From Lachnospiraceae bacterium (GTDB lineage: Bacteria; Bacillota; Clostridia; Lachnospirales; Lachnospiraceae), in assembly GCA_022791575.1 (NCBI GenBank), contig JAAVZI010000072.1, positions 1 through 48,693 of the forward strand: a stretch of DNA of 48,693 nucleotides. The letters are read 5' to 3'. The position numbers and the translations under genes were made by a program. Shown piece after piece: positions 32,436-41,906 of the stretch. The notes under the pieces are model-generated. The model did no database searches. It saw only the letters and a program-made list of their open reading frames with translations, and was not told the DNA's origin. Every line of letters starts with the position of its first letter. Within the stretch, counting starts at the first letter, position 1.

Positions 32436-35216
32436 TTATTCTTCTGACTCTTCCAGATCATTGCGGATGATCTTCTCATCTGGAAGAAATCGTTCTAATA
32501 TAGTATTAAGCTGATTTAGTTCCAATGGTTTAGGAATATAATCATCAAACCCTTCTTTCACAAAGAGCTCCTTCGCCCCATTAATCATATGCACAGTCAT
32601 TGCAATCACTGGCAGAGTCTTGTAATATTTATCATTAAACTCTCTTAACGTCCGAAGGGTCTCTACGCCGCTGATTCCGGTCATAGAATAATCCAGAAAT
32701 ACCATATCATAATCCATGCCCGCCATAAGCATTTCCAGACACGCCGTACCACTTAAGGCCGTATGAATCTTCATCATATACCGCTCCATCAGTCCGGTTG
32801 CAATCTTTAAATTCGCCGGATTATCATCCACAATCAAAATACTTGCCTGCGGCGCTACAAAATGGCTGGTCGAATCCGCTGCAACCAACTCCATCATATC
32901 ATTCCCGGAAATCGCAGCATACAAGTTCATACATTGAATCGGCCTCTGTAAAATATCCGCGTTTTCATACGTATGAATGGTATTGGCAATATCTGCCATC
33001 ACAACTTTGCGAATAGAAGCATTCAATGGCTGTTGCAGGTATTCCTTATGCTTTTCATACTGCGTTTCACAGATCAGCACCGTATAGTAGATCCCGGAAT
33101 CCAGCCTAAAAATAAATTCCTCATCCCCAGATACAAATTCTGCATCCAGATTCAAATCCATAAATACTTTCTTTAGCATCATCTTCTGCAGCAGATTGCT
33201 CTCATAAACCAAAGTTTTAAAATTCCTGCGAGCCACGTCCACAAGCGGCATACCATTAATAATCTTCTGTGGTATCTGCAGATAAAAGGTCGTTCCTTCC
33301 CCCAGACGGCTTTCAACCGATATTGCTCCATGCATTAAGTCAATCAGTTTCTTGCATACAGCCAGGCCAAGTCCCGTACCTGCCACCGCATCATCCGTCT
33401 TATACAGCAGAAACATATCAAACAATGATTCTAAATTCTCTTCTTTGATTCCTGCCCCTGTATCGGAAATCGTAATATTAAGAAGAATTTCATCTGCCTG
33501 GCTGATCTGGGCATCCACTCGAAAACGAATAGACCCCTCCTGGGTATAACGGACTGCATTCGCCAAAATTGTTGTCAGAATCTGACGAATACGGATTTCA
33601 TCACCAAAGAGTTCCCGCGGAATATTGGGCGAAAAATCTACCAAAAAATCCACATTTTTCTCAATCAGCCCAACAGCCACCGATTCATTCATATCATAGA
33701 GCATTTTCTCTACTGGATAAGCTACACACTTTAATTCCAGTGTATTGGTCTCATATTGGGTATAATCAATAATATTATTCGTTAAAGTCAACGCTGTAGT
33801 CCCAGCTGTCTGCACAGAAACCAGCTTCTCTTTCACATTGTCGCTGATCTCATCCCTCATAATCAGCTCCGCTACTCCCAGAATATTACTGATGGGCACA
33901 ATTAACTTCTTGGATACACTGCTTAAAAACAGACTCTTAGAAGCGCTATACTGATCTGCATACTCTTTGGAACTTTTTAGATATTCAATCTGATGCAGCA
34001 GTTGGTCATGCTCCTGCTCAAGCGCCATACGCTTCTCATCATTTTCCTTCATCCTAGTATCCAAGTCTACTCTATAATCCTTGACTACCTTGGAAATGTT
34101 GACCGTCCCCAATACCAGCATCATAATCAGCAGCCCAAAACGGCTTAACGTAATGCTTCCATAACGGTCCAGCATAAAATCCAAAATCACCATCAGACTT
34201 TCCATAATAAGCAAAACAAACATCAGTACCTGTGTTTGATCTTGTTCTTTTTTATAAAAAATATTCAGATTTAAGTATATAATATATACAATTAACGCAA
34301 TTGCCAATCCGATAAACAGATTCTGGTACTGATAATAATCCACCAGATTCGTAAGCTGCAGGAAAAAAGCCAGTATAAAATTCAGCATAAAGATCCATGC
34401 ACAGACATGCAGCTGCCTTTTTCGCAGTTCAAACACCGTATCCGCCAAAAACAAAAGAAACGGAACCAGACACAGATATAACAGCGTATAACTGGCAAAA
34501 TAATAGACACTGGAATTTCCATAAAAAATCTGCACCATTCCGGTTGCAATAATCAAATGGCAGGCAAGCATAACCGAAGATACACCCAGATGGAACATTC
34601 CCGTATTCCGCAGCTTTAAGTGCCCCATGGCAAAATGATAGACCATAAACAACAGACCCAGCAGCAACAGGGCAACTCCACTTAAAAGGCCGATCCATTC
34701 TTCCTGCATAAAATGCAGAATACAGGAAGAGCGGGCCCCATACAGAACCTCATCCACTCCTCCGCCCAGGTCTTTAAAGGGCGATACCAGTTCAATCTCC
34801 AGCCTTCCTGCCTCAAACTGATTGGGAAGCGATACATAATGCCAGAGCCGCCCCGGAGATTTTTCAAAAGGCCGTCCTTTTTCTATCCCAAATTCATATA
34901 ATTTCCTGCCGTCCAGCCTAACAATTACACTCTGGTTATCAGTACGAAATGCCAGTGTTGTTCCATAAAATTCTGCATCTAATGTATTACTAAGCGTAAT
35001 TTTATCATTGGCTTCCGCAGTAATCTTGCTGGGTAAAGACAGCTTCTTGCAGCTTCCATCGGAAAATGTCACCTTCCAATTATCCAACAGTGACACCTGG
35101 GAATTACTAATCGTCCGCTCATCTACCTGAAAAATGAAAATAGTGGAAATCATTACTCCAATCGCAACCACCAGAAAAAAATAAAATATATACTGAACTT
35201 TTAGAACCTTCCTCAT
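32436..35216 (-). CDS. Hybrid sensor kinase-like protein lacking the phospho-acceptor histidine
   Basis: The 926-residue protein has an N-terminal anchor, an extracellular beta-rich domain (about 40-165) and seven membrane helices (175-375) of 7TMR-DISM type. A coiled coil follows (385-425), then a dimerisation helix at 425-450. There the usual SHEIRTP reads VSKKLIVP, with Lys 436 in place of the phosphorylated His. The ATPase domain looks intact, with N553 (LANAVRYT), DTGAGI and GTGLGL. A pseudo-receiver (665-770) with no Asp comes next, and then a real receiver (792-915) with FLDYSM (Asp 842) and the conserved Lys in PKP. Without the His it cannot autophosphorylate in the normal way. It lies just upstream of ruvAB. 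Confidence 0.88.
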   Translation of the reverse strand: MRKVLKVQYIFYFFLVVAIGVMISTIFIFQVDERTISNSQVSLLDNWKVTFSDGSCKKLSLPSKITAEANDKITLSNTLDAEFYGTTLAFRTDNQSVIVRLDGRKLYEFGIEKGRPFEKSPGRLWHYVSLPNQFEAGRLEIELVSPFKDLGGGVDEVLYGARSSCILHFMQEEWIGLLSGVALLLLGLLFMVYHFAMGHLKLRNTGMFHLGVSSVMLACHLIIATGMVQIFYGNSSVYYFASYTLLYLCLVPFLLFLADTVFELRKRQLHVCAWIFMLNFILAFFLQLTNLVDYYQYQNLFIGLAIALIVYIIYLNLNIFYKKEQDQTQVLMFVLLIMESLMVILDFMLDRYGSITLSRFGLLIMMLVLGTVNISKVVKDYRVDLDTRMKENDEKRMALEQEHDQLLHQIEYLKSSKEYADQYSASKSLFLSSVSKKLIVPISNILGVAELIMRDEISDNVKEKLVSVQTAGTTALTLTNNIIDYTQYETNTLELKCVAYPVEKMLYDMNESVAVGLIEKNVDFLVDFSPNIPRELFGDEIRIRQILTTILANAVRYTQEGSIRFRVDAQISQADEILLNITISDTGAGIKEENLESLFDMFLLYKTDDAVAGTGLGLAVCKKLIDLMHGAISVESRLGEGTTFYLQIPQKIINGMPLVDVARRNFKTLVYESNLLQKMMLKKVFMDLNLDAEFVSGDEEFIFRLDSGIYYTVLICETQYEKHKEYLQQPLNASIRKVVMADIANTIHTYENADILQRPIQCMNLYAAISGNDMMELVAADSTSHFVAPQASILIVDDNPANLKIATGLMERYMMKIHTALSGTACLEMLMAGMDYDMVFLDYSMTGISGVETLRTLREFNDKYYKTLPVIAMTVHMINGAKELFVKEGFDDYIPKPLELNQLNTILERFLPDEKIIRNDLEESEE

Positions 35217-35268
35217 GTTCCGACTCCTTTAATCTTCTTCATGCTTTTCAAACATGCTCTAATGCAAC

Positions 35269-35298
35269 AAAACCGGAACACATAAATGCTCCGGTTTC
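35269..35298 (-). terminator. Terminator after rpsU
   Basis: AACCGGA and TCCGGTT form a stem with an ACATAAATG-containing loop. On the minus strand it is followed by TTGTTG. It lies about 40 bases after the rpsU stop. Confidence 0.65.
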
Positions 35299-35336
35299 AT
35301 CATCCTTTCGTAAATAGCTCTATTCTTAAATAATAT

Positions 35337-35513
35337 TTAGTTATATTTACGTTTTCTAGCAGCTTCAGATTTCTTCTTACGCTTTACGCTAGGCTTCTCA
35401 TAATGCTCTCTTTTACGAATCTCCTGCTGGATTCCTGCTTTCGCACAGTTTCTTTTGAATCTGCGTAAAGCACTATCCAATGTTTCATTTTCTTTCACAA
35501 TTACATTTGACAT
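35337..35513 (-). CDS. rpsU: 30S ribosomal protein S21
   Basis: A 58-residue protein encoded in a short frame: it starts [20 protein letters not shown], continues with [20 protein letters not shown] and ends in a basic tail with [14 protein letters not shown]. Length and sequence are typical of bacterial S21, which binds the 30S head/platform and helps in mRNA initiation. GGAGGGAGG stands upstream of the ATG. It is monocistronic, with its own strong promoter at 35592-35619 and a terminator hairpin after it. In many Clostridia rpsU stands beside yqeY or a histidine-triad gene; here it stands alone between signalling genes. Confidence 0.96.
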   Translation of the reverse strand: MSNVIVKENETLDSALRRFKRNCAKAGIQQEIRKREHYEKPSVKRKKKSEAARKRKYN

Positions 35514-35591
35514 AGCCTCACACCTAACCTCCCTCCAGTTGCGAATTGTGCAAATACAACTGTCTGGGTATTTTTTTATGCACTATAGTTT

Positions 35592-35619
35592 AGTATATCA
35601 CAAAATTTCTTTTCGTCAA
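35592..35619 (-). promoter_or_regulatory. SigA promoter of rpsU
   Basis: On the minus strand TTGACG (35619-35614) and TATACT (35597-35592) are 16 bases apart. They are about 79 bases upstream of the rpsU start. Confidence 0.75.
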
Positions 35620-35696
35620 TAATATTTTACCAATTTTCTTCTGTTTTATGAAAAAATATTAATTTCCATCTGTTCCCAATCCAAATTTCGTGAATT

Positions 35697-37241
35697 TCAG
35701 ACAACAAATTCAAACCAGAATACACTTCCGCTCCCCTCTTCGCTTTCCACTCCATAGGCCGCACCATGAAGTTTAAGAATATTTTTGCAAATCGAAAGCC
35801 CCAGTCCGGTTCCCTGTACCGCCCGCTTATGGACCTTGTCCACTTTATAATACCGTTCCCATACATACTCCAGTTCTTCCTTGGGAATCCCATTTCCAGT
35901 ATCGCAGACTTCAATGCGCACCTTATGGTTTTCCACAATTTGTCTAACTGTCACTTTCTTATCCTCTCCTGTATAATTTACCGCATTATTTATTAGATTA
36001 TACAATACCTGAAAAATCTTATGTTCGTCCGCACAGATTTGTACATGCCTATCATAGATAAAGTCAATTTGATAATTCTCCTGCTCTCTGAGCTTGACAT
36101 ACCGCTCCAGGACGCCGTTAATACTATCTGTCAGATCATATTCCCTTTTATCCATCCGGGCCACGCCCGCCTGCAGCTTGGAAACATCCAGCATATCATT
36201 TACCAGACTGGTCAGTCTCTGTGCTTCCTCAATTACTACCTGCACATTCTCCGGGGTATTTTCATCCGGCAGGTCACGCATAACCTCTGAATAAGCAATA
36301 ATCATAGTCAGCGGAGTCCGAAGGTCATGAGACACATTCGCCAGAAGCTCTCTTTGCAGATTCTCGGTTTTAGAAAGCTCACTGGCTGCATAATTCAATG
36401 TATTTGATAATTGGCTGATCTCTTTGTAATCTCTGCCGTCAAACATTACCTGAAAATTCCCCCTGGCCAGTTCTTTCGCCGATTCATTGACTCTAATAAT
36501 GGATTTTGACACCATGCGGCTAATCATAAGCGCCAATAACAAGCTCAATATGATTATAATAACAGAAATGTAAATCAGCTGGATGCGCAGCGTCTGCACC
36601 GTAGCTTCTACCGGTGTCAATTTTACAGTCACTAACAGTAACGCCTCCTGCTGCTGAATTTCTAGTATTTTAGCGTACACAGTCCCTTCCTGTCCGCCGC
36701 GCATGGATTTCAGCAGATGTTCCTCAATCGGCCTTCCCATTTCCTCCGGCGGCATAATTTTAAAATCAGCTCCCTGAGCGAAATCCTGTTCTTTCTCCTG
36801 GATTCTGTCCAGATTCTTTTTCATTTTTTCTGGATCAGTCTGCTCCGCTCCCTTCAACAGTTCCTCAGAATTATACTCTACCAGACCGCCGCCCTCCCTT
36901 ACCTCATCATAATACATCTTCAGCTGCTCTTTTGTCAGACTGCGGATTGCCGATACTTGGAAAAACTGCTCTGCATACAGCTTATCCCCCTCACTGTTGA
37001 CAATAATTAAAGATAATTCATTTTCTTCTGCAATCTCCTTAATTGCTGCCGCCGGTTCCTCCTCTTTCACTGCCTCACTCAGCAGCTTGACCGACTCTTT
37101 CAGATCTCTTTCCTTAATATATTTATAAAACCTCTCCAAATATACCGTCTGACAAACCCAGAGTACTGCCAGCAAAACAGCGGCCAGCACCAGGAGCCAG
37201 GCAAATATTTTCCATTTCAGGCTGATTTTTTCATGCTTCAA
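35697..37241 (-). CDS. Sensor histidine kinase (HAMP, HisKA, HATPase)
   Basis: About 514 residues. An N-terminal membrane helix (WKIFAWLLVLAAVLLAVLWV) is followed by a large extracellular sensor region and a second helix (IYISVIIIILSLLLALMI). A HAMP linker, a HisKA domain with LANVSHDLRTPLTMI (phospho-His), then the ATPase with NLINNAVNYTGEDK (N box), DTGNGIP and GTGLGLSICKNIL complete it. It senses an outside signal and phosphorylates the response regulator encoded just before it. The start is probably TTG 37239-37241, preceded by GGTGGG and overlapping the regulator by 11 bases, which implies coupling. The ATG found at the regulator stop leads to an immediate stop. Confidence 0.93.
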   Translation of the reverse strand: MKHEKISLKWKIFAWLLVLAAVLLAVLWVCQTVYLERFYKYIKERDLKESVKLLSEAVKEEEPAAAIKEIAEENELSLIIVNSEGDKLYAEQFFQVSAIRSLTKEQLKMYYDEVREGGGLVEYNSEELLKGAEQTDPEKMKKNLDRIQEKEQDFAQGADFKIMPPEEMGRPIEEHLLKSMRGGQEGTVYAKILEIQQQEALLLVTVKLTPVEATVQTLRIQLIYISVIIIILSLLLALMISRMVSKSIIRVNESAKELARGNFQVMFDGRDYKEISQLSNTLNYAASELSKTENLQRELLANVSHDLRTPLTMIIAYSEVMRDLPDENTPENVQVVIEEAQRLTSLVNDMLDVSKLQAGVARMDKREYDLTDSINGVLERYVKLREQENYQIDFIYDRHVQICADEHKIFQVLYNLINNAVNYTGEDKKVTVRQIVENHKVRIEVCDTGNGIPKEELEYVWERYYKVDKVHKRAVQGTGLGLSICKNILKLHGAAYGVESEEGSGSVFWFEFVV

Positions 37242-37908
37242 ATCGATATCCCACCCCCCGCAGTGTAACAATGTAATCCCGATAAGGCCCCAAACTGCTT
37301 CGAAGCAGCTTCATATGCGTATCTAACGTTCTGTCATCGCCAAAATAGTCATATCCCCAGACATCCGTAATCAGTTTTTCCCTAGAAAGAGCAATATTGC
37401 GGTTCCTTACCATATAGAACAACAGTTCGTATTCTTTAGGCGTCATATCCACCCTCTTACCATCCACCGTAACAATCCTACCCGTAAAATCCACTTTCAA
37501 TCCGGCCCTCTCAAATACATCATGCTTTTCACTTTCCGGCAGATTCTTCTTATTCCTAGAAATAACCACCTTAACACGCATCAAAAGTTCCCTAGGAGAA
37601 AAAGGCTTCACCACATAATCATCAATACCAAGTTCAAAACCATGAATTTTATCATACTCTTCCCCTCTTGCAGAAAGCATAATTACCGGAATATCCTTCA
37701 CCTTGCGGATTTCCCTGCAGGCTGAAAAACCATCCAGTTCTGGCATCATCACATCCAGAATCATCACATCAAACTCTTCCTTCCTGCAGATTTCCACGGC
37801 TTCCATCCCATCCCGGGCCTCCACAATCTCATACCCTTCAAACTCTCCGTATTTCCGTATAATCTTCCGAATCTTTTCCTCATCATCCACAACCAGAATC
37901 CGCTCCAT
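37231..37908 (-). CDS. OmpR/PhoB-family response regulator
   Basis: The 225-residue protein has a receiver domain with VVDDEEKIRK (acidic pocket), MILDVMMPELDG (phospho-Asp) and DDYVVKPFSPREL (Lys), then a winged-helix domain with MTPKEYELLFYMVRN, VWGYDYFGDDRTLDTHMKLL and GVGYRFEA. It binds DNA repeats at target promoters after phosphorylation by the adjacent kinase. AAAGGAG lies before the ATG at 37906-37908. A terminator of the neighbouring gene lies upstream at 37977-38011, so the pair is an independent unit. Target genes are not apparent. Confidence 0.96.
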   Translation of the reverse strand: MERILVVDDEEKIRKIIRKYGEFEGYEIVEARDGMEAVEICRKEEFDVMILDVMMPELDGFSACREIRKVKDIPVIMLSARGEEYDKIHGFELGIDDYVVKPFSPRELLMRVKVVISRNKKNLPESEKHDVFERAGLKVDFTGRIVTVDGKRVDMTPKEYELLFYMVRNRNIALSREKLITDVWGYDYFGDDRTLDTHMKLLRSSLGPYRDYIVTLRGVGYRFEA

Positions 37909-37976
37909 AACCGTCTCCTTTCACACTCACCTAGATTACCTTTCATATTACAGACTTTATGTGATAATAACGTGAC

Positions 37977-38011
37977 AAAAAGCAGTAAATTATCTAAAAT
38001 CTACTGCTTTT
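37977..38011 (-). terminator. Terminator after the small membrane protein
   Basis: AAAAAGCAGTA (37977-37987) pairs with TACTGCTTTT (38002-38011). On the minus strand the stem is followed by TTTTTG. It separates the membrane-protein gene from the response-regulator operon. Confidence 0.85.
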
Positions 38012-38035
38012 CCTAGTCATACTCTATATATGCCG

Positions 38036-38407
38036 CTATTTCTTCTTATTCTTTTTACTAAGACTTGGAGAAAGATATTTCTTCTCAGCGCTTCTGATTA
38101 CCGAGGAATACCAAACATAGGCTCCTATCAAAACCAGTATGCACACCAGCATCAATGTGAAAAAATTCGTTGCTACTGCAATCAGAAACAAAAAACCGCC
38201 GATTGTAGCAATCGCTGCAAAAATATTGGTCTTCTTCACCGCAATCTCTATAAATGCCGGCAAATCCCTGCTGTCTTTTAACTGCACATGTTTACTGACA
38301 ATCCATCCGGTCTTAATGACTCCTGTCTGTCTCATCATAAATGCAAAATAAAAGGAATATGCACCGACCACAATAAACCATACACCCATTACCATTCCAA
38401 AAACCAT
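38036..38407 (-). CDS. Small membrane protein of unknown function
   Basis: The 123-residue protein has three hydrophobic segments: VFGMVMGVWFIVVGAYSFYF, TNIFAAIATIGGFLFLIAVA and FFTLMLVCILVLIGAYVWYS. A Lys-rich cytosolic tail ends SPSLSKKNKKK. The overall layout resembles small DUF3784-type membrane proteins of Firmicutes, but I do not recognise a functional motif. It follows yebC by 30 bases on the same strand, so both probably share the promoter at 39234-39262. A terminator follows its stop. Confidence 0.7.
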   Translation of the reverse strand: MVFGMVMGVWFIVVGAYSFYFAFMMRQTGVIKTGWIVSKHVQLKDSRDLPAFIEIAVKKTNIFAAIATIGGFLFLIAVATNFFTLMLVCILVLIGAYVWYSSVIRSAEKKYLSPSLSKKNKKK

Positions 38408-38437
38408 ACCTTGTTCTCCTCATCCAGACTGTATCTG

Positions 38438-39166
38438 CTATTCATCCCAATTGTGATATACCTGCTGTACATCATCATCCTCATCCAGAAGATCCAGCGT
38501 CTTCTGCAGTTTCTTAATATCTTCCTCACTGGCCAGCTCTACATAGTTCTGCGGAATCATAGTTACCTCCGCACTTGCCATGGGAATATTGGCTTCCTCA
38601 AGTGCCTGTCTCACTTCACTGAAGGTATCTGAGTCAGTTATAATCTCAAAGCTGTCCTCCTCTTCGCTGAAATCCTCTGCTCCAGAATCCAGCGCCGTCA
38701 TCATCAGCTCATCGGCATCTCCCTCATACTCCTCTTTGGCAACAATAATCTGCCCCTTCTTATCAAACATATACGATACACAGCCCTGAGTTCCGACATT
38801 TCCGCCGCCTTTTGTAAAAGCATTGCGCACATTTGCTGCGGTCCGGTTCTTATTATCCGTTAATGCATCCACAATAATAGCAATTCCGCTCGGACCATAG
38901 CCTTCATAAGAAACATATTCATAATTTACCGAATTGGCATCTCCGGCTGCTTTTTTAATTCCTCTATCAATTGTGTCATTAGGCATATTATTTGCTTTTG
39001 CCTTAGCAATCACATCACGAAGCCTGCTATTATTCGCCGGGTCAGGACCGCCTTCCTTCACCGCAACTGCAAGCTCCCTTCCTATAATAGTAAAAATCTT
39101 TCCTTTTGCCGCATCATTTTTTTCTTTTTTATGTTTGATATTGGCAAATTTCGAATGTCCTGACAT
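38438..39166 (-). CDS. yebC: YebC/PmpR-family protein
   Basis: The 242-residue protein begins [20 protein letters not shown], the hallmark of the family. It continues with [10 protein letters not shown]-like [40 protein letters not shown], and [16 protein letters not shown]. The acidic middle domain ([12 protein letters not shown]) and the C-terminal end YHNWDE complete it. YebC proteins were first called transcription regulators; family members are now known to help ribosomes through proline stretches. It is cytosolic, of standard length, and has its own promoter. ACAAGGAGAGG lies before the ATG. Confidence 0.95.
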   Translation of the reverse strand: MSGHSKFANIKHKKEKNDAAKGKIFTIIGRELAVAVKEGGPDPANNSRLRDVIAKAKANNMPNDTIDRGIKKAAGDANSVNYEYVSYEGYGPSGIAIIVDALTDNKNRTAANVRNAFTKGGGNVGTQGCVSYMFDKKGQIIVAKEEYEGDADELMMTALDSGAEDFSEEEDSFEIITDSDTFSEVRQALEEANIPMASAEVTMIPQNYVELASEEDIKKLQKTLDLLDEDDDVQQVYHNWDE

Positions 39167-39233
39167 AGTACCTCTCCTTGTTTATCTTATTTCCGTCCCA
39201 TATAACGAGCTCATATGAAGACATATCTATAAT

Positions 39234-39262
39234 ATTTTAACACTAATCAGGGGTTCTGACAA
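39234..39262 (-). promoter_or_regulatory. SigA promoter of yebC
   Basis: On the minus strand TTGTCA (39262-39257) and TAAAAT (39239-39234) are 17 bases apart, about 68 bases before the yebC start. Confidence 0.65.
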
Positions 39263-39314
39263 GTATTTTGTTTTGCTCAGACCCAACTCTATCATCATTC
39301 AAAAACTCTTTCTC

Positions 39315-40184
39315 TTATTTTAAAAGTTCTGGCATCCACAGCTGCCCCCAGCCCTGTACATTTTTGGCCAGCCCAAGATCCCTAGCAGTATCATGAATCT
39401 TCATTTTCACCTCAACCGGAGAAAGATAAGGATATTTTTCTAACAGACAACAGATCGCTCCGCTGACAACCGGTGTCGCCATCGAAGTTCCACTCTTTGG
39501 TACATAGCCTGCCGGAGCATTTTTACAAGACATAATATGCAGGCCGGGTGCAATAACCTCTGGCTTCATAATACAAAACGGTGTCGGCCCTCTGCCCGAA
39601 TAGCTTCTCTGTACACTTTTTTCCTGAATGGTCCCCACTGTAATCACTTTTCTGCTGATTCCGGGATAAGTAATCGTACCAGGGCCCGGACCATTGTTGC
39701 CGGCTGCTGCTACCACCACCAATCCTGCATCCCAAAGTCTTTCTGCACTTTCTATAATCGTATTTCTGTCACGGGAACCTACTTTAGGAAACATACCAAT
39801 AGATATATTCACTACAGCAATATCGTACCTATATCGATTCTGAAGCACCCACTCCACACCGCTGACCAGATTCCCTACTACTCCATTGCCCTTTCTATCC
39901 AGAATCTTAACACCTATAAAGGAACAGCCAGGCGCAATTCCTCTGTACTGCCCACTGGAAGCGCTGCCACTGCCACCGATAATCCCGGAAATATGCGTAC
40001 CATGACCATTATCATCATAAGGCATTTCTTCTCCGTTCACCACATCACAAAAAGCGGTTACACGGTCTTTAATATCTTCATGTATAAAAATACCGGTATC
40101 CAAAATGGCAACTCCCACTCTTCTACCGGTATATTTTCTGCACTCTTCTTCTTCACAGCCAACTATATCCCTGACCCGATTCAT
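39315..40184 (-). CDS. S8 subtilisin-like serine protease, probably intracellular
   Basis: The 289-residue protein contains the full catalytic triad: VAILDTGIF (Asp), DDNGHGTHISGI (His) and SGTSMATPVVSG (Ser), with AAAGNNGPG giving the oxyanion Asn. No signal peptide or propeptide is visible; the frame starts MNRVRDIVGCEEEE. This size and layout match intracellular subtilisins of Bacillus (Isp) and Clostridia, which degrade cellular proteins late in growth. It lies 60 bases after a hypothetical gene, and both follow cheV, so it may be the last gene of that unit. No terminator was seen after its stop. Confidence 0.9.
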   Translation of the reverse strand: MNRVRDIVGCEEEECRKYTGRRVGVAILDTGIFIHEDIKDRVTAFCDVVNGEEMPYDDNGHGTHISGIIGGSGSASSGQYRGIAPGCSFIGVKILDRKGNGVVGNLVSGVEWVLQNRYRYDIAVVNISIGMFPKVGSRDRNTIIESAERLWDAGLVVVAAAGNNGPGPGTITYPGISRKVITVGTIQEKSVQRSYSGRGPTPFCIMKPEVIAPGLHIMSCKNAPAGYVPKSGTSMATPVVSGAICCLLEKYPYLSPVEVKMKIHDTARDLGLAKNVQGWGQLWMPELLK

Positions 40185-40244
40185 GACTCATCCCTATAAC
40201 TATGATCTTGCTTATAGTATATTCCTGCTTTGGTAAATGGTTCG

Positions 40245-40889
40245 TCAGGATTTCCTATGAGGCAGGCTGTAGTTACAAAGCATGCTCCAGATCAGCATCC
40301 TCTTCATATCCGAATCCAGCGTATCTACAGGCTGCAGCCCTTTGCCAAAAGCCTGCTGCGGCAGATAGGTATCGTCCATCTTCCTGCATGTAATACGCTG
40401 ACCTTGATACTGTGCATCGGAGTATAATTCCAGCACCTTCTTCACTTTCAATCCGCAGGCTTCAATTTCTTTCGCAAAAAATGCATAGCTATACCTCTTA
40501 CCCTCCGGTTTTACCATAAACCCAACCGGACGATCATAACAGAACATATAGGCATAGCTTCCTCCGATTGTCCCATTTCTTGCAAACTTCAACCATTTTA
40601 CAAATTCAGAACATACCACATCCGGTCTTCCTTTAATAAAAAGCTTATCCAAATAAGCTCCGGCACCGCTGACATGGATATATGCCCCATCTTTCTCTAC
40701 CAAGATCCGGCATGGAAACGAAGCCTTCTTATATTTTAATGTAAATTTAATACTTATCTTGTCACCAGCCTCGCTCACCTGCAGCATTGGCTGAAATACC
40801 ATTTCATATTCCCTATTCCGCCTTGGGATTTTAAATATCCCCTCTCTGAGCGATTCTGCCAGCTTCTTTTTTATTTCATGCTCTTCCAT
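40245..40889 (-). CDS. Hypothetical protein between cheV and subtilisin
   Basis: The 214-residue protein is soluble, basic and rich in Lys, Tyr and aromatic residues. I see no known motif. Notable stretches are MVFQPMLQVSEAGDKISIKF, GAYIHVSGAGAYLDKLFI and GGSYAYMFCYDRPVGFMVKP, suggesting a mixed alpha/beta fold. The start overlaps the cheV stop by one base (TAATG), which indicates translational coupling, so a role linked to CheV signalling is plausible. The C-terminal end is MLIWSMLCNYSLPHRKS. There is no signal peptide and no obvious membrane segment. Confidence 0.7.
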   Translation of the reverse strand: MEEHEIKKKLAESLREGIFKIPRRNREYEMVFQPMLQVSEAGDKISIKFTLKYKKASFPCRILVEKDGAYIHVSGAGAYLDKLFIKGRPDVVCSEFVKWLKFARNGTIGGSYAYMFCYDRPVGFMVKPEGKRYSYAFFAKEIEACGLKVKKVLELYSDAQYQGQRITCRKMDDTYLPQQAFGKGLQPVDTLDSDMKRMLIWSMLCNYSLPHRKS

Positions 40890-41794
40890 TATTCGCCCTG
40901 TATTCCCAGCAAATTGTCGATAGACTGCACAAGAATTCCAATCTCTGGCTTAGACAGCTGTGCATCTGCTCCCAACGCCTCACCTTTTCTGCGCATCTCA
41001 TCATTGACCAGAGAAGAGAAGATTACAACCGGTATCTCTTTCAGTACATCATCAGACTTAATCAACTTGGTCAGACGATGACCGTCCATCATAGGCATTT
41101 CAATATCTGTAATGACCAGAGATACTCTGTTTCTGACATTACCCTGCTTTTTCATAGCTTCCAGCTTATCCCATAATTCCTGGCCGTTAGGACAAATGGT
41201 CAGATTTGTATATCCAGCTTTTTCCAGGCAGCTGGATATCATATTGCTCAGCAATGCAGAATCTTCTGCAATATAAATCGGCTCTGTAAAACGCTCTCTC
41301 TCTCCTAATTTCTCAATATCCGAAACTTTCAATCCGGTCTCTGGACTGATATCTGTAACGATTTTTTCAAAATCCAATATTACAATCAGCCGGTCATCCA
41401 TCTTTACCACGCCGGTAGAAACTCCTTCTTCTGCCCCAGATACGGTAACTCCAGGTAATATAATATCTGTCCATGAAATTCTATGTATACCCAATACCAT
41501 ATCCACATGAAAGGCAATGTTCAGCTGATTAAAGTTAGTAATAATGAAAAATCCCTCATTATTATCATCCGGCATACCGATGCAATTCTTCAGATTGATA
41601 ACCGAGATCATGACATCTCTTGGCATGAAAATACCTTCCACACTGGGGTGAGAATTGGGCACTGGCGTCACTTCCTGAAAGGCCAGAATCTCACGTACCT
41701 TGGCAACATTAATACCATAATGATTCTTACCCAGTGTAAACTCCAGCACCTCCAGTTCGTTCGTTCCATTTTCCAATAAAATGTTTGTATCCAT
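40889..41794 (-). CDS. cheV: CheV-type coupling protein (CheW plus receiver)
   Basis: The 301-residue protein has an N-terminal CheW domain with LEFTLGKNHYGINVAKVREI and TPVPNSHPSVEGIFMPRDVM and SVINLKN, then a receiver domain with YIAEDSALLSNMI (acidic pair), LVITDIEMPMMDGHRL (phospho-Asp) and VVIFSSLVNDEMRRKGE and the Lys of LSKPE. CheV couples chemoreceptors to the CheA kinase and adapts through phosphorylation. No other chemotaxis or flagellar gene is present in the window, so either those genes lie elsewhere or CheV acts in another signalling array. AAGGAGGACAGTAC precedes the ATG. It leads the cheV-hypothetical-subtilisin unit. Confidence 0.93.
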   Translation of the reverse strand: MDTNILLENGTNELEVLEFTLGKNHYGINVAKVREILAFQEVTPVPNSHPSVEGIFMPRDVMISVINLKNCIGMPDDNNEGFFIITNFNQLNIAFHVDMVLGIHRISWTDIILPGVTVSGAEEGVSTGVVKMDDRLIVILDFEKIVTDISPETGLKVSDIEKLGERERFTEPIYIAEDSALLSNMISSCLEKAGYTNLTICPNGQELWDKLEAMKKQGNVRNRVSLVITDIEMPMMDGHRLTKLIKSDDVLKEIPVVIFSSLVNDEMRRKGEALGADAQLSKPEIGILVQSIDNLLGIQGE

Positions 41795-41906
41795 ATGTAC
41801 TGTCCTCCTTATATGTTTTACATATAAATTATTTATTTAATACCCGAAGTCCGTATGCACTTGAAATGTATTTAAAATTGCGGAACTATTTTAAATATGT
41901 TCCAGG

